Positions 34,498 to 47,620 of a DNA stretch of 64,000 nucleotides are shown in pieces (the stretch's first letter is position 1; the number at the start of each line of letters is the position of its first letter). The notes under the pieces are model-generated. The model was not told where the DNA came from. It made no database searches and saw only the letters and a list, made by a program, of their open reading frames with translations. Position numbers and translations under genes: made by a program. The stretch spans positions 1,949,956 to 2,013,955 of the forward strand of contig JALPQD010000302.1 of NCBI GenBank assembly GCA_023101885.1. The letters run 5' to 3'. The stretch is from Typhlomys cinereus (Eukaryota > Chordata > Mammalia > Rodentia > Platacanthomyidae).

Positions 34498-34872
34498 GGA
34501 GGAATGGATATTCCATAGAACCACCAGAAGTCCTTTGACTACTTTGACCTCAGCCCAACAATGCTGACTTCTGGAGCCTCAAACCCTCAAGATAAATTTT
34601 ATTGTTTTAACTGGAAACGAAGAGGAAAACAAATAATTAAATAGATAGATAGGTAAATAAATAAATCCAAAACAATCATTGTAAGTTAATGGCTTATTAC
34701 TGTCATTTCTTCCTTGATTTTTTCTGGCTGCATTTCCATCCCTTCACATCATTTTTTCTGTCTTAGATTTCTTCACTTTTCTTTGATAATTTTTTGCTAG
34801 TAATGTGGTTTGTCTTCTTTCTTATTATAATTTTTAATATACCTTAGGGAGTTGGCTTTTTTTCTTCCATGA

Positions 34873-34925
<53 letters not shown>

Positions 34926-35394
34926 ATACACATCCAAATCATCCTAGATTGCTGTGTATATTGATGTTTTGTTGAAAGTTTTATAAGTAAAGGTGAGTTA
35001 TATTGAAAATGAAAGTAACTTTAAAGCCTAATAGTTGGAGTTTGTTTTTGAATATTTAAATTTTCTAGTAGTTTGCTCTGACATTTACTCTTCACTTAAA
35101 CATGACTTTTCAGAGTTCAAAGTGACAAGCAGAGAATCAAACAAAAGTCATCCTTCTACTTCAGTACTCTCTAGTATTTATTTCTTAAACTCCTTTTCTG
35201 TATATATCAGTTACTAACATGGGCTTTATTCACTACGTGCACCAATGATATCATCACAGATTAGAAAAAGCTATAGAACAATGTATTATATTTTATAAGA
35301 TTATCATTGTTTCTGAAGAAAATTAATTTTTCCCTATATTAGTTTTATTGTAGTATTATTATCTCTGCTTTTTAAATTTATTTTTTGCTTGTAT
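34498..35394. other. Unique AT-rich DNA with a TC/CA microsatellite
   Basis: No gene recognised. A (TC)n(AC)n compound microsatellite is listed separately. Confidence 0.55.
34874..34924 (+). repeat. (TC)n(AC)n compound microsatellite
   Basis: A run of CT repeats passes directly into CA repeats. Confidence 0.95.
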
Positions 35395-35682
35395 AGGTGT
35401 GAGTGTGTACATATGTGCGTGTGGCAATCATGTGTGGGAATATAAGAGGATACTGTGTGTGCCTGTGGAAGCCCAAGGGGATCTTGGGGAATCATTATGG
35501 ATTTTTCCACCTTCTTATTGCTCTGCTTTCTGGTTCCCAGGCTCTGTCTTCCAGTCCTAGAAGCGCAAGCCACTCCCATGTTTACTCAGTGTTTTTTACA
35601 TGGAATCTGGAATCTGCGCTCAGATACTTTTGCTGGCAAGGCAAAGGCTTGACCCTCGAGCTATCTCTCCAGTCAGATTTCT
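35395..35682 (-). repeat. Older B2-superfamily SINE
   Basis: The layout follows the young copies: TG-rich left end, 'tttccaccttcttattgctc', 'cccaggctctgtcttcc', then the inverted head 'cttgaccctcgagctatctc' and 'tccagtc'. Divergence is much greater than in copies 1-5, so it is an ancestral or older subfamily member. Confidence 0.6.
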
Positions 35683-37267
35683 ACTTATTTTAAAAAGAGC
35701 AAGCCTTAAAAAGCAAGCTAGATGCTTTTTAAGTTTCCAAATGATATGTTATACTCAAGCTACTGAAAATTCAGTTGGAACTGATACTTTTCTTTGTCAA
35801 TGTCCAGTATACATATTGACCCTCAAAAACATCACTGTGGTTTGCTCATTTTAGAAAACTTCTTAAGAAATTACTGTTGTTCACCTTAGCTTGTTTTTTC
35901 CTATGTACACATGACATTTTGATCATGTAAGTTCTTTCTCTTCTGCCTATGATGCTGCCACTGGTACTTCCTATCCTCCTCTCTGCTTTGTAACTCAGGA
36001 GTGAAGCTCTCTGCATTTAGGTGCTCAACTTACTTGCTATCAAAGTAATGAAAGGAAATATTTCAAAGGCAGACTAATGAGAGGATACATTCTTTCAGAA
36101 GAATGTGATGGTACATTCCTTCTCTAACCCTGAGCATGGTCTGTAGTTTTACAAAGTCCTTGTGTCTTTCATGATGATCCTAGATATGGATCCCTTTACT
36201 TTGAACCCTCAATTATCATTCAAAATGCCAAACTTTTCCTTTATGCATCACACTGAGAACCATAAATGCCATGTTGAAGCTGATATGGATTAATTTTTCC
36301 TATATTAAATTAATTAGCTTAAACATCAAGGCACAATATAAACTTGCAAACATTATGCTGATACTCTTCTCCATTTCATGAGTTGGATGAAATCATAAAT
36401 CCTTTATATCTCAAGTCAAGCAAAGAAAATTAATTGTCGTCCATTTCCACCTGCTCTCAATCAATACATTTATTTAAACAAAAAACATTTTGTGTACATT
36501 CTTACTTCATGCAAAACATTTATACACCTTAAAAGAAATGCATAGAACCTGTAGTTGGCTTCTACAATAGCAATATGGACGACGGCTAATTGTTAGCAAA
36601 GTAATAACTTTTGGCTGTGGTATTTGCCATTCTGAAAGACTCATATCCTGAGAATGCCATCATGACAGGGACATGAGGTCAGTAGTCCTCATTTGTACTA
36701 CCTTCTTCCTTGTAATATCATCAAATCATAAACTCAGAGGCAACAAAGTCCAGATTGTAAATGTAACCCCTAATGTAACCCCTAAAATGTAGCAACTTCA
36801 TAATGAATATTGAGAAAAAACCTGAATCATTTTAATACAGAATTTAATACAAGCATGCACAGCAGGCAGTATCTGGGCCCAGAGCCTCTAGCTCTGTCTT
36901 AGTGCTGTATTACAGTGTGATGGATTTTGATTGATAACATCTGCATCTCACCAGGAATTGAATTAGTTTCAAATATTTCCCTAGAATATAGAAATTGAGA
37001 TTGTTCTCTTATATCTTAGATAAGAGAAACTTCACCTGAATAAAAGCTGAAATCATAGCACAATTTAAATGGGAGAGAAAACCAATAATATATCCAGAAA
37101 ATAATAGTAATTTAATTTTGGAGTATTATGGTCTGAGCTCTGACACCTACCAACATTTTCTCCTATGTTCTACTCACTAGCCAATTACATACAGTGTCAC
37201 AGTGAGCAAGAAGGTATGCAGAGGAGGCAAATCATCTGCTTTTGAGGAAAAAAACAATCAAAGATGA
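35683..37267. other. Unique DNA, nothing recognised
   Basis: AT-rich. No ORF with a recognisable domain and no clear repeat. Confidence 0.55.
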
Positions 37268-37458
37268 AGCAGAACCTGACTATTCAAGTCTGTAAGCTCA
37301 ACTACTTGAGAGTCTGAGACAGCAAGACTAGAGGTTCAAGGTTCTAGGCAAGCCTGAGACATATACTGAGCATTTGTCTCAAAATAAAAAGTTAAAAAAA
37401 TCTTACACTTACCTTACATGTGTGAAGCCTGAAGTTTAAACCTCAACACTGTAAAATA
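37268..37458 (+). repeat. Old B4-like SINE (B1 plus ID-like)
   Basis: The B1-like part 'gtctgtaagctcaactactt' / 'gagtctgagacagcaagact' ends in 'catttgtctcaaaataaaaa'. It is followed by an ID-like part 'ttaccttacatgtgtgaagc' / 'ctgaagtttaaacctcaaca'. A B1-ID composite is the B4 layout. Confidence 0.55.
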
Positions 37459-39262
37459 AAAATTTATGACAGTAAACATTTTCAATATGGGTTACACGCT
37501 ATTTGTACCATCACAGGAAGCTAGAGAGTTAGAATTTAAACACACACACATTTGTTGGTTCTTCCAATCTTGAAGATTATCAAATTCAGTATAAACACTT
37601 TGAATTAGGAAGCTAAACTTTATATTTATTTTATATATGGACTGATTCTGGAAATCATGAACATTTATTATGTGGGTGAAAGAATGAATGAATGATGCAC
37701 AATGGTAAAGGAAATCAGGATGGATAAGCACAGCCATGCTTGCTCATAAGTCTGGTGATAATATAAATATGATATTTTGTTGTGTTTTGGATGGACTGGA
37801 GGAAGTTATGAGAAATTAAGAAATGAACTGATGCCAAACTGAATAGTTCATGTGTTATTGTTAACTATTAACAATTCAAGGACATATGTAAAATTTTCGA
37901 TGTCTGCAAGGTAAATTGCTGTCTGCTTCATTCATGTGCATTCTTTTATTTACTCATTTGTTTTTTTGTAAAATTCATGTCACTTCCATAGAGTGAATTT
38001 ATTTTTCCTTGTAATGGTTACTCATTTGATAAATTTTTGATAGCTCTTCTCAAAATCTTTATTTGAAGTGCAAAATAAGATGGACATTAAGACAGCCATC
38101 TGAATATTTCAGAAGCATTTTGAGCTGAGTCCCTGTGAAGGCAATTATCAAGACAATTCCTTCAATTTTCATTGAAGTATTGTGTTTGTCAATGATACTG
38201 TACCAACCATTTAGAGATTGATTACTCTTGCAATATCATTCTGAGTTAAACATACATATCTATGTAAACCTGTTAACTTTTCATTATTTATTGATTTAAT
38301 TGCTCTTAATGAATGGGCTAATTTAGGACCTTTGCAAGTAATGATTTCAAAATGTGGTGAATAAGTTATTTTTTTAGTGGGACAAATGACTTCAGCATAA
38401 AGGTAAACCTGCATGTGGTCATAGGGAAGAAAGGCTATGTACTTATAGCAAGCACAATTGTTTGCATTTGAAGCAAAGCAAAATCTTTTTTACCACTCAG
38501 GTCCATCAGAGTCTGGAATGCTGGAAGACTTCACACAAGCTTTTGGTATCACTACAGTGGTCTGCATACAAACCTGCTGAAAACAGAGGAGTTGCAAAGA
38601 AAGCCTTTGACCTCTGACAGTGACATCCATTAGTTAATATCTGCTTCCTCAATTGTTTAGCTTGCTTTGTCCTTTTGGCTTGAATTATAAATATATTACT
38701 GAAAGTAAGGCAAGAGTATTTTTTGTTTCTCTAATACATGTCATGTGCCTAGTGGGAAAAATATGATTTTGCTGGGAGAGAATATAAAAGAAGAAATGAA
38801 TAAAAGGAAAGGAATGCACATGGTTGATTCAGAGTAGCATGACACCTGTGGAAATCACATGAGTTTCAGGAAATTCAAAATACAAGTGAAATTTACCTTC
38901 CAATGCAGAGCCATCTCCTCCTGAGACTGTAATGAGAATAGAAAGCTAGTTAACACCCCTATTTCCCTGCTCCGCTCACCGCTCTGTCACAATGTATTCT
39001 CATCTCAGAATCGCAGTGGGAGGATATTTTAATCCTCTCCTTTCCTTGGTTCATTTAACAACAGCTGGCAGTTGATTCTATTCTGGCTACCTGGGTCTAT
39101 CAAGCTGTATCATTCCCTAACATCAGCCCTCAGAAAGCAATCACTTAACCAGACATCGCTTTGCCGGTCAGTAAGAATAAAGGATCTTTCCCATTTAGAG
39201 GAAATCAATTCTTAACAGAATTGGTGGTTGAAAAAAAGACTACTGTGCCTCTTAGTCTTTTA
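37459..39262. other. Unique DNA, nothing recognised
   Basis: AT-rich sequence with short ORFs of no recognisable family. Confidence 0.55.
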
Positions 39263-39263
39263 A

Positions 39264-39264
<1 letters not shown>

Positions 39265-39309
<45 letters not shown>
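39265..39309 (+). repeat. (CA)n microsatellite
   Basis: A pure CA run of about 43 bp, 11 bp upstream of the left TSD of element C. Confidence 0.95.
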
Positions 39310-39310
<1 letters not shown>

Positions 39311-40419
39311 AACATACATCCACACCTGCTTTTATTTTTATTTTTTATATGTTTTAACATTTTTTATTATTATTTCTGTTCATACAAACTTAATAGGTAC
39401 ACCACTTCCCTCCCTCCCTTCTCCTCCCCCCGAACCACTTGCTCCCCTTCCCCTCACCCCTCCCTCCCCATCCCCCAGTGCCTCCCGCCCCAATTCCCAG
39501 AGACTCCTTTTAATCCTTTATCGTGCATGCCTGACTCTCCTCTGGGCCCTCCTCTTCGATGACGTACAAGGACCCAGTGGCATTTCCCCAAACACTTTCC
39601 CATGTTCCCCTTAAGCATAGGAACACTACTGTGGCTGTCAATCCCTTGTCTCCAAGGATCTTGGTGCCTTTAGCAGATGCTAGACTTTGTGAGGTCAACA
39701 GTGTGTTGGACATTGCGCAGGGCATGCAAATTCCAATTATGATTGCTTTGGCCCTAACGTGTGTGGAGTATCTTGCAAATCATTGCTCCTCCCATCGTTT
39801 TGCTCTTACAATCTTACCGCCCCCTCTTCCGCAAATGTCCCTGAGCTTCAGGATGGGGAGAAATTAGTCTGGTCTAGTTTTAAGTGCTTGATATAGAGTC
39901 TCTGAAGTTCTGGATTGTGGATTGTTGATTTTCTTCTGCAGTTTTGCTGCTCCTGCAATGCCCTTCACTCCATCCTGCTGGGCATTGTATGTCACACCCA
40001 GGGCAGAGACAAAAAATGTGTTAAACTGGAGTCTTGTTATAAGAGCACATTCAAAGGTAGATGTAATAAAAGTAGGAAACCACAATGAGGGAGGGGTCAA
40101 TCACCCATTTGCAAAATGGTTACTTTTTATCTGCCAGACTATATGCCCTTCCCTTCTGGTGAGATCATACCCCATCAGTTGTAAATGATCAGGAAGGAAC
40201 GTCTGTGAACTTAACCAGGTGTCTCATTACTTACTTGTAGTCCTTGATGGAGGCATATTTTTTCTGCTGTAACATGGTCCCCTCTCTCCTTGTTTCTGGT
40301 GTGGCCCTCCAACCCCATCCTTCCTGTTCATAATCCTTGCAATTACTGTAGGTATTACATAGATTTATCTTTTAATCTATTACATAGATTATCTCAAGGT
40401 GGGCTGGGTGGGTTTGGTA

Positions 40420-43223
40420 CTAGGAGCCACCTATTAGGGAGTACATACGGTGCTTAATTTTCTGGGTTTGGGATACTTCACTTAATATAATTATTTCTAA
40501 TGATATCCGATTCCCAGCAAATTCCAGTAATTCATCATTTTTGATGGCTGAGTAGTATTCCATTATATAGATGTACCACATTTTCCTCATCCACTCATCA
40601 ACTGTTGGACATTTGGGTTGATTCCATGACTTTGCTATTGTAAACAGTGCTGCTATGAACATAGTCGTGCTTGTGCTATCGAAGTGAATCTCTGTTGCAT
40701 GGGGGGTTATTCCCAAAAGTGGACTAGCAGGGCCATATGGCATTTCAATCTTTAGTTTCTTTAAGAATCTCCAGATGGCTCGGCAGAGTGGCTGTATGAG
40801 CCTGCACTCCCACCAACAATGTAGCAGAGTTCCCCTCTCTCCACATCCTCTCCAACATTTGTAGTTGTTTGTATTGTGGATTTTTGCCATCCTGACCTGG
40901 GTGAGATGATATCTCAGGGAAGTTTTGATTTGCATTTCCCTGATGGCTAAAGAAGTGGAGCATTTTTTAAGATATTTGTTAGACATTTTAATTTCATCCC
41001 TGGTAAAGTTTCTTTTAAGTTCCAAGGCTCATTTTTAATTGGGCCATTTGTTTCCTTGTTGTTTAGTTTTCTAAGTTCTTTGTGCACTCTGGACAGTAGA
41101 GCTCTGTCAGATATGTGGTTAGTGAAGATTTTCTCCGATTCTGTGGGTTGCCTTTGAGCTCGTGTTACAATCTCTTTTTCTGAACAGAAGCTCTTTAATT
41201 TCACAAGATCCCAACTGTTGAGAGTTGGTAGCAGTGACTGTGCCATTGGATGTCTGTTTAGGAAATGTTGGCCTAGCCCAATCAGCTCGGGGGAGTTCCC
41301 TATCCATTCAACTATGGTTTTTATAGTCTCTGGCCTGATATCAAGGTCCTAGATCCATTTGGATTTAAGTCTTGTACATGGTGACAAGTATGGGACCAGC
41401 TTTAATCTTCTGCATGTGGAGATCCAGTTTTGCCAGCACCATGTGGTCATGAACGTTGGATTGGTTTATATGGTGAATTACATTTATTGATTTGCGTATG
41501 TTGAACCAACCTTGTGTGCCTGGGTTAAAGCCTACTTGATCCCCTTTAATGATCTTTTTGATATGTTTTTGAATCCGATTTGCAAAGACTTTATTGAGAA
41601 TCTTTGCATCTGTGTTCATCAGAGAGATTGGCCTGTACTTTTCTTTTCTAAGTGTATCTTTATTAGGTTTTGGGATTAAGATGATATTAGCTTCATAGAA
41701 AGACTTTGGTAGTGTTCCTTCCTTTGCTATTTCATGGAACAGTTTAAGGAGTATTGGTGTTATTAGCTCCTTAAATATCTGGTAGAACTCTGTGCTGAAT
41801 CCATCTGGTCCAGGATATATTTTGGTGGGAAGATTTGAGATTACTTTCAAAATTTCCTCATATGTTATGGGACTATTTAAATAATTCACAACTTCCTGAT
41901 TCCATTTAGGTAAGTTGTGTTTACTTAAGAATTCATCCATCTCTTTTGTGTTGTCAAATTTCACAGAGTATAAGTTTTTGAAATATGGCGTTATAATTCT
42001 CTGGATTTCTTGGGTATTAGTTGTGATAACTCCATTTTAATTTCTAATTTTGTTAATTTGGGTTTTCTCTCTCCTGCTTTTGGTTAATTTAGCTAGGGGT
42101 GTATCAATCTTATTGATTTTTTTCAAAAAACCAGCTTTTTCACTGGTTGATTTTCTCTATCGTTTTCCTAATCTGGATTTCAGATATTTCTCCCCTTATT
42201 TTGCTAATCTCCTCCCTTCGACTGCTTTTGTGATCAGATTGCTCTAGTGTCTCTAAAGCTTTTAGCTGCATTGTTAATTTATTTATTTCTGATGTTTCCA
42301 TTTTTTTGATGTAGGCATTAAGAGCTATGAACTTACCTCTTAGGACAGCTTTCATTGTGTCCCAGGGATTTTGGTAAGTTGTATTTTCATTATCATTCAC
42401 TTTCAGGAAATCTTGAATTTCCTTTTTAATTTCTTCCTGAATCCAGTTCTCATTCAGCATCATAGTGTTAAGTTTCCAGGAGTTAGTGTATTTTTTGTTG
42501 CTTGTTGTTTTGTGGATGTCCAGCTTTAAGCTGTGGTGGTCTGATAAGGTGCAGGCTAGAATTTCAACATTCCTGTATATGTGTAGATTCGTTTTGTGGC
42601 CCAATATGTGATCTATTTTGGAGAAAGTTCCGTGTGCTGCTGAAAAAATGTGTATTCTTTGGTGCATGGATGAAAAGTACAATAGAGATCTGTAAGGTCC
42701 ATTTCAGTAAGGGTTTGGTAAAGCTCCAAAGTGTCTCTGTTAAGTTTTTTACCTGTAGATCCACCCCTGTTGAGAGGGCGGTGTTGAAGTCCCCAAGAAT
42801 TATAGTTTTGGGATTGATTTCTCGCTTTAGATGTTGTAGGGTGTGCTTAATGAATGTGGGAGGGGCAGTGTTGCGTGCATGTATGCTCAGTATTGTGAAG
42901 TCTTCCTGGTGAATTGTACCTGTGACTAAAATGTAGTATCCATCCGTGTCTCTTATGATTTTTTTTGGTTTGAAGTCCACTTTGTCTGATAGCATAGTGG
43001 CTACCCCTGCCTGTTTTCTGCTTCCATTAGCTTGTAGAATTGTTGACCAGCCTTTTATTTTTAGGGCGTGCCTATCTTTTGTGGTGAGATGGGTTTCCTG
43101 CAGGCAGCAGATTGATGGATTGTGATTTTTAATCCAAGTTTGTAATCTGTGTCTCTTCATCGGTGAGTTAATTCCATTAACATTTAGTGTTATAATGGAG
43201 AAACTATTTTTAATTCCAAACAT
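40420..43223 (-). pseudogene. L1 ORF2 relic of element C, lacking the RT core
   Basis: Starts at 43223 ('MFGIKNSFSIITLNVNG'). The endonuclease pieces lie at 43223-42564 and 42682-42140 and keep 'LGDFN'. The next open piece (41964-41365) enters the RT domain but jumps at about 41440-41443 to a later part of ORF2. The lost segment matches element A 15227-16244 and includes the catalytic FADD box. ATG is shared at both edges. The C-terminal part (41246-40947, then 41025-40420) is mostly open and keeps the cysteine motif. Confidence 0.92.
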
Positions 43224-43273
43224 TTATTATGTTTAGTAGTTTTTGTAAATATATTGCTTCACTTTTAATGGTG

Positions 43274-44338
43274 TTATACTTCCCTTCTTTTCTCCCGGAT
43301 ATGCCTGCTTTTTTCTTCAAGCTTGAGTATCATTTCTAGCATTTTTTGAAGGCCTGGTTTGGTGGACATGTATCCCTTCAAGTTGTCTTTGTGCTGGAAG
43401 ATTTTTCTTTCTCCCTCGATCATGATGGATAGTTTTGCAGGGTAAATCAGCCTGGGTTGACATTTTTGCTCATTCAATACTTGAAGTATGTCTCTCTAAG
43501 CTCTTCTTGCTTTTACTGTTTCAACTGAGAAGTCATTTGTTATTTTAATAGGTTTACCTTTAAAAGTGACTTGTTTTTTCTCCCTTGAAGCTCTCAGCAC
43601 CATTTCTTTATCTTGAATGCGGAGTGTTTTAACTATTATTTGCCATGGTGAGCTTCTGTTTTGGTCATATCTGTTTGGGGTGCAGAATGCCTCTTGTATA
43701 TGGATGGGCCTCTCTTTTTTATATGAGGAAAGTTTTCCTTGATGATCGTATGAAAAATTTCCTCAGGGGTGGTATTTTGAGATTCTTGCTCTGGTATTCC
43801 ATGAATACGCATGTTGGGCTTCTTCAGGGTGTCCCATATCTCTTGAATATTTCTCTCAAGTATCTTTTTGACTTTAACAACCTCTTCCATTGAGCTGGTT
43901 AATAATCCCACTTTGTCTTCAAGGTCTGAAATTCCGTTTTCTGCTTCATTAGTTCTGCTGATAAGACTCTCTGTGGAGTTCTGGGTTGAAGATAACTTGT
44001 CTTTTAGCTCAGTTTTAAACTCTGCTTGAGTCTGCTTTAACTGCTCTATGCCAGTTTTTGTTTCTTACACTGTTTTTCTCAACTCCTCCAAGTGTCTGTT
44101 GTGTTCCTCTTCAAAGCGATTGATTTGATTATTTAATTCCTCCCGTATTTCCTCTTTCATAGTATTGAACATGGTGATAATCATATTTTGAAAGTCATTT
44201 TTCCTGGGTCAGGCTTTCTTGGCCATTTTCCATGGGTTTGTTATTGTTGGAGTTTAACGTTTTGGGATTAATTCCTTCAGTGGGATATTTGTTTACTTGA
44301 GTGTTGTTTCTCATGGATTTGCACTTTGACTTTGGCAT
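43274..44338 (-). pseudogene. L1 ORF1 relic of element C
   Basis: Colinear with the intact ORF1, starting at the MPKSK-type ATG ending at 44338. It has a premature stop near 44067 (TAA where the intact copy encodes Gln) and several indels. Open pieces are 43911-43636 (RRM-like start 'PNMRIHGIPEQE') and 43477-43274 (C-terminal 'LIYPAKLSIMIEGERK'). Confidence 0.88.
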
Positions 44339-44729
44339 TGTCGTTTTAAGTCTTAAGATCTTTCAATTTCTGTGCGTTTTTCACTAAACTGAATTATTTG
44401 GCCTGGGTTCTGGGGTGGGTGGGGGGGGGTGGAGCTTACCTATGTCATGGTGAGTCCCGGCTGGACCACACGCCTCCTGACCGACAGAGTGGGGAAAGGG
44501 AGGATGGGGCATCGGCGGGGCGCTATTTATCCTGGGGGTGCTGGGGCGGGCCGGCGCAGGGGGTCCTCCTCCCGGGCCCTGCGCGGTTCTGTCCCTGGCT
44601 GGCTGGTGGGAGGAGCTGTGTCCCTTGGGCTGCCTGGGGTTCTGGGGATGGGCGGGGGCGGAGCTTACCTAGGTTGCAGTGTGTCCTGGCTGGGCAGGCG
44701 TGTCCAGGGCAGCGGAGTGGGGAAAGGGG
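44339..44729 (-). promoter_or_regulatory. L1 5'UTR promoter monomers of element C
   Basis: Landmark 'gagcttacct/c' occurs at 44432 and 44661, a 229-bp period. Inverse splice-donor matches (GTAAGC) are at 44434-44439 and 44663-44668, and an ATAAATA TATA-like box is at 44530-44524. The element begins at 44729 with a CCCCTTTCCCC-type sequence. Confidence 0.82.
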
Positions 44730-44743
44730 CACACCTGCTTTTA

Positions 44744-45167
44744 ATGTGCCTTTTTTGCTCTTGGGCACAAGGTTAACTGGAAACAATGGAAGATGAGAAG
44801 GGTTAATAAGTCCACCAGAAGGGAAAGGGAAATGACTTATGAGTATAGAAGAGCACATCTTGAAATCAGAAAGAATGTGGCATCACTAGCCCATATCTTT
44901 ACAAAAGCCATGTTCTACTGGTCATAGAGTAGATGTTCATAGAAGAGATGCTCTCACCATGCAAGCAGGACCTCTGACAACACCCGCACTCTGCATCTCA
45001 GTGCTGAAATTCATGCCTGCATCTCTCTCCTAACCAGACAAGCCAGCAGTGGGTGTGACAGCAGTGAAGGACACATTGGGGGTGTATATTTGAAATGCAT
45101 GACTCAATATTTCATCTCAAAGAAATACATAAAATATAGCTTTGCCAAGAAGAATGACTACAACATA
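44744..45167. other. Unique DNA, nothing recognised
   Basis: No gene or repeat recognised. Confidence 0.5.
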
Positions 45168-45318
45168 CAGTACATCTGGGCATATTGGTCTACACTGTAA
45201 TCCCAGCACATGTGAGCTGAGGCAGTAGGATTGCCTTAAATTCAAACCCATTATGGTATCCACAGTGAATTCCAAGCAAGCCATTGTTACAAAATGACAT
45301 GCTGTCTCAAAGAAGAAT
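45168..45318 (+). repeat. B1 SINE (7SL-derived)
   Basis: 'catctgggcatattggtcta' / 'cactgtaatcccagcacatg' / 'tgagctgaggcagtaggatt' ... 'gacatgctgtctcaaag' follows the full B1 order. It is moderately to highly diverged. Confidence 0.8.
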
Positions 45319-45954
45319 ATTAGAATGATCAATGCAATGAAGCCCATAGTATCCTTGTACGAATATACAAATAAATGATCCCAGCTAACTTTTAATAATT
45401 ATTACATTGGCATTCAAATTTTCTATGACATGCCAGTCCATCAGACCAAGCACTGAGTGGTCGATTAAAATATTCTTTCCTAATAAAAAAATCATTGTGT
45501 ATTCATTGTGAAGTAAATTCATAAAAGAAAGCTGAGAAAAATAAAAATGTTTAAGCTTAGGCTACTGAAAAGAACAAAATATAGAGTAACATTTTAAGTT
45601 CAATTATCTTGCTCCTCTCTCTCTATCTCCTCTCTCTATCATATATTCTCTCTCTCTTTCATCCTTACTTCTTGCACTTTCTCTTTGCTATACCATCTGA
45701 ATTCCTTTTTTACTCATTATAGCATTACAAAATTTTATGTACATTCCCAAGAATTTTCCAAAGGTATAATAGCTGCAGAGTGCTCTCTCCATTTTACTGA
45801 GAGAGACCACCTCTTATCTTTGGACATTTCAAATAAAACTTCTTAGGAAATCTAGCCTTTAAACTGAGATCATCCTTCAGGATATTAATTAGGAAATGCT
45901 CTCTGAATTTATAGTATGTGAGAAAGAAACAAAGTCCAACTGATCGGGGCAAGA

Positions 45955-46085
45955 AGGCAGCCTCTCAATTGGTTATGATGAGATGCCCACGTGCTACTAG
46001 CACCTGGGAGATGAAGCAGAAAGAATATGAGTTGGAGATCATAGGTATCCTGAACTGCATAGACAGCCTATCTCAAACAACAAAA
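45955..46085 (+). repeat. Diverged B1-like SINE
   Basis: 'tactagcacctgggagatga' / 'agcagaaagaatatgagttg' / 'gagatcata' then 'cagcctatctcaaacaac' parallels B1 CCAGCACTCGGGAGGC ... GAGTTCGAG ... CTGTCTCAAA. Tentative. Confidence 0.45.
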
Positions 46086-47319
46086 TTGAGTAGGAAGTAA
46101 GCAAGGAGGAGAAGTGGGAAGATGAGGAGAGGAAAGGCAGTTGATCCCTAATGTAGGCCTCACAGAGTGTCCGAAGAGCAGAACACTTTGCAACAGGTTA
46201 GGTCTCAGTTATCTGAGGTCAGCCAGAGTTGAAATCATCACAACTGTTGACAACCAGATGCCGGCTGTCCAAGAGACTAAGTTATGGTTGAAGGGATACT
46301 CTTCAGCAGCTGAAGGCCACTAGTCAGTACCTCTGTGGGCAGCTTTAGGGCCCCATGCTCTAATGACCAGATAATGAAAACATGTTGATAGATGGTAGCC
46401 GTGAATCAGCCAGCAAGTGTCAGCAGCTTGATCTGAAGGAAAAATCTCTATGGTATGCCATGACTTCTGGAACACCTCACTGATCACAAGACTTAAATAC
46501 ACATTTTGTCCAGGTTCTAGAAGCATGTCCTTTGGGATTATGGTCTTTCACTCCTGGGATGAATTTTTAATGGAAAGATGAATGTAAAAGTTAGTTCCTG
46601 TTTCTAAAGTGGGTCATTTTTCCATTTTCTGTCACACATCTTGGTTTTTGTTTTCTCCCTCAATTTAGCCACCTTTTCCGCTTGTTTGTCTCAATATTCC
46701 TCATTCGATCTGCATGTAAGTCCCTTGTACCCCACCCATCTTAACTTTGCATTATAGCATATTTCTACCTATTATCAAAGGTCAGCCACAGAGGACCATC
46801 TAAGGGTAATATATTGAACCACATATCCACTGTATGACAGCAATCCTACTTCCTTGCCTCCTGAGGATCAAATACACCTGTTCATAGCCCTTGAACATAT
46901 GGTATCTTATGTCTATATGCAGCAGTTTCTTAAAGTTCCATAAGGTTCTTCCTTGTGTGGCATGACAGAGGAGTTCTATTTTCAAGACTATGACCTGCTG
47001 ATGTAGATGAGAGATGTGTGAGGATGAGAAACACAAACACCTCAAAAAGGCTATTGAAATGGCATAGGACAGGCTACTTTTGCTTTCATTCTTTGATTCA
47101 GGATATATTATGTGCCCTATATTTGAGAATCAAGCATATTTGAAAAATGATTGGTTTCAAGACACTTTTGTAAAAAGTCCTGGGTGGGGTAGGGAAAGGT
47201 TAAGATATACATGGACAAAGATAGGACAAAGATGGCCTAGCATGGGCACATATGCTTCAGTCTTATCACACCAAAGTCCTAGCACAGCATCCAATATGGA
47301 AGCTTGTTATAGTTATTCT
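46086..47319. other. Unique DNA, nothing recognised
   Basis: Short ORFs only, none with a recognisable domain. Confidence 0.5.
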
Positions 47320-47620
47320 TCTCTGTTGATGTGAAACAACACACATATGCAGGGAGAAAGGGAGAAAAAGGAGATTCATTTAGCTCGTGGTTTCAGAGGG
47401 GAGATATAGTTCATTATGGCAGAAAAGTCATGATGGGGGCAGAAGCTGGAGGCAGCTCAGGTCACAGCAGCCATCATAAAGGCACAGAGCAAGAATAAAC
47501 TGCTAGAGGAAGCTGGTCTCACTCCAAAAACCTCAAGGTCCACTTGCTGTCATGTGCCTTCTTCCAGCAAGGCTCCACCTTCTAAAGGTGCCACAACCTT
47601 CTCAAACTTTAATTTCAGCA
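47320..47620 (+). repeat. Interspersed repeat of uncertain family
   Basis: 'ggagattcatttagctcgtg' / 'gtttcagagg' / 'agttcattatggcagaaa' / 'ggaggcagctcaggtcaca' / 'aaggctccaccttct' resembles a common rodent dispersed repeat reading 'aggtttatttgg...tccatcatgg...ggaggcagg...gcaccacc'. I cannot name the family with confidence. A fragment with the same opening may lie at 56130-56350. Confidence 0.4.

Larger units (their letters stand above)
39335..44729 (-). mobile_element. L1: L1 (element C), 5'-complete with a 1-kb internal deletion
   Basis: A minus-strand L1 with a T-rich 3' end, full 3'UTR (to 40419), ORF2 40420-43223, ORF1 43274-44338 and promoter monomers to 44729. A perfect 14-bp TSD (CACACCTGCTTTTA) lies at 39321-39334 and 44730-44743. 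Its 5395 bp plus the roughly 1018-bp ORF2 deletion equals a normal L1. Confidence 0.95.

Noticed and set aside
40345..40395. Short repeated 'attacatagatt' in the element C 3'UTR
   Set aside because: A small local duplication of about 20 bp, a common slippage product of little significance.
41430..41455. Splicing as the cause of the element C internal deletion
   Set aside because: The deleted segment does not begin with GT and end with AG at any alignment allowed by the ATG overlap.
42502..42912. 136-codon plus-strand ORF in element C
   Set aside because: Antisense of the L1 endonuclease relic.
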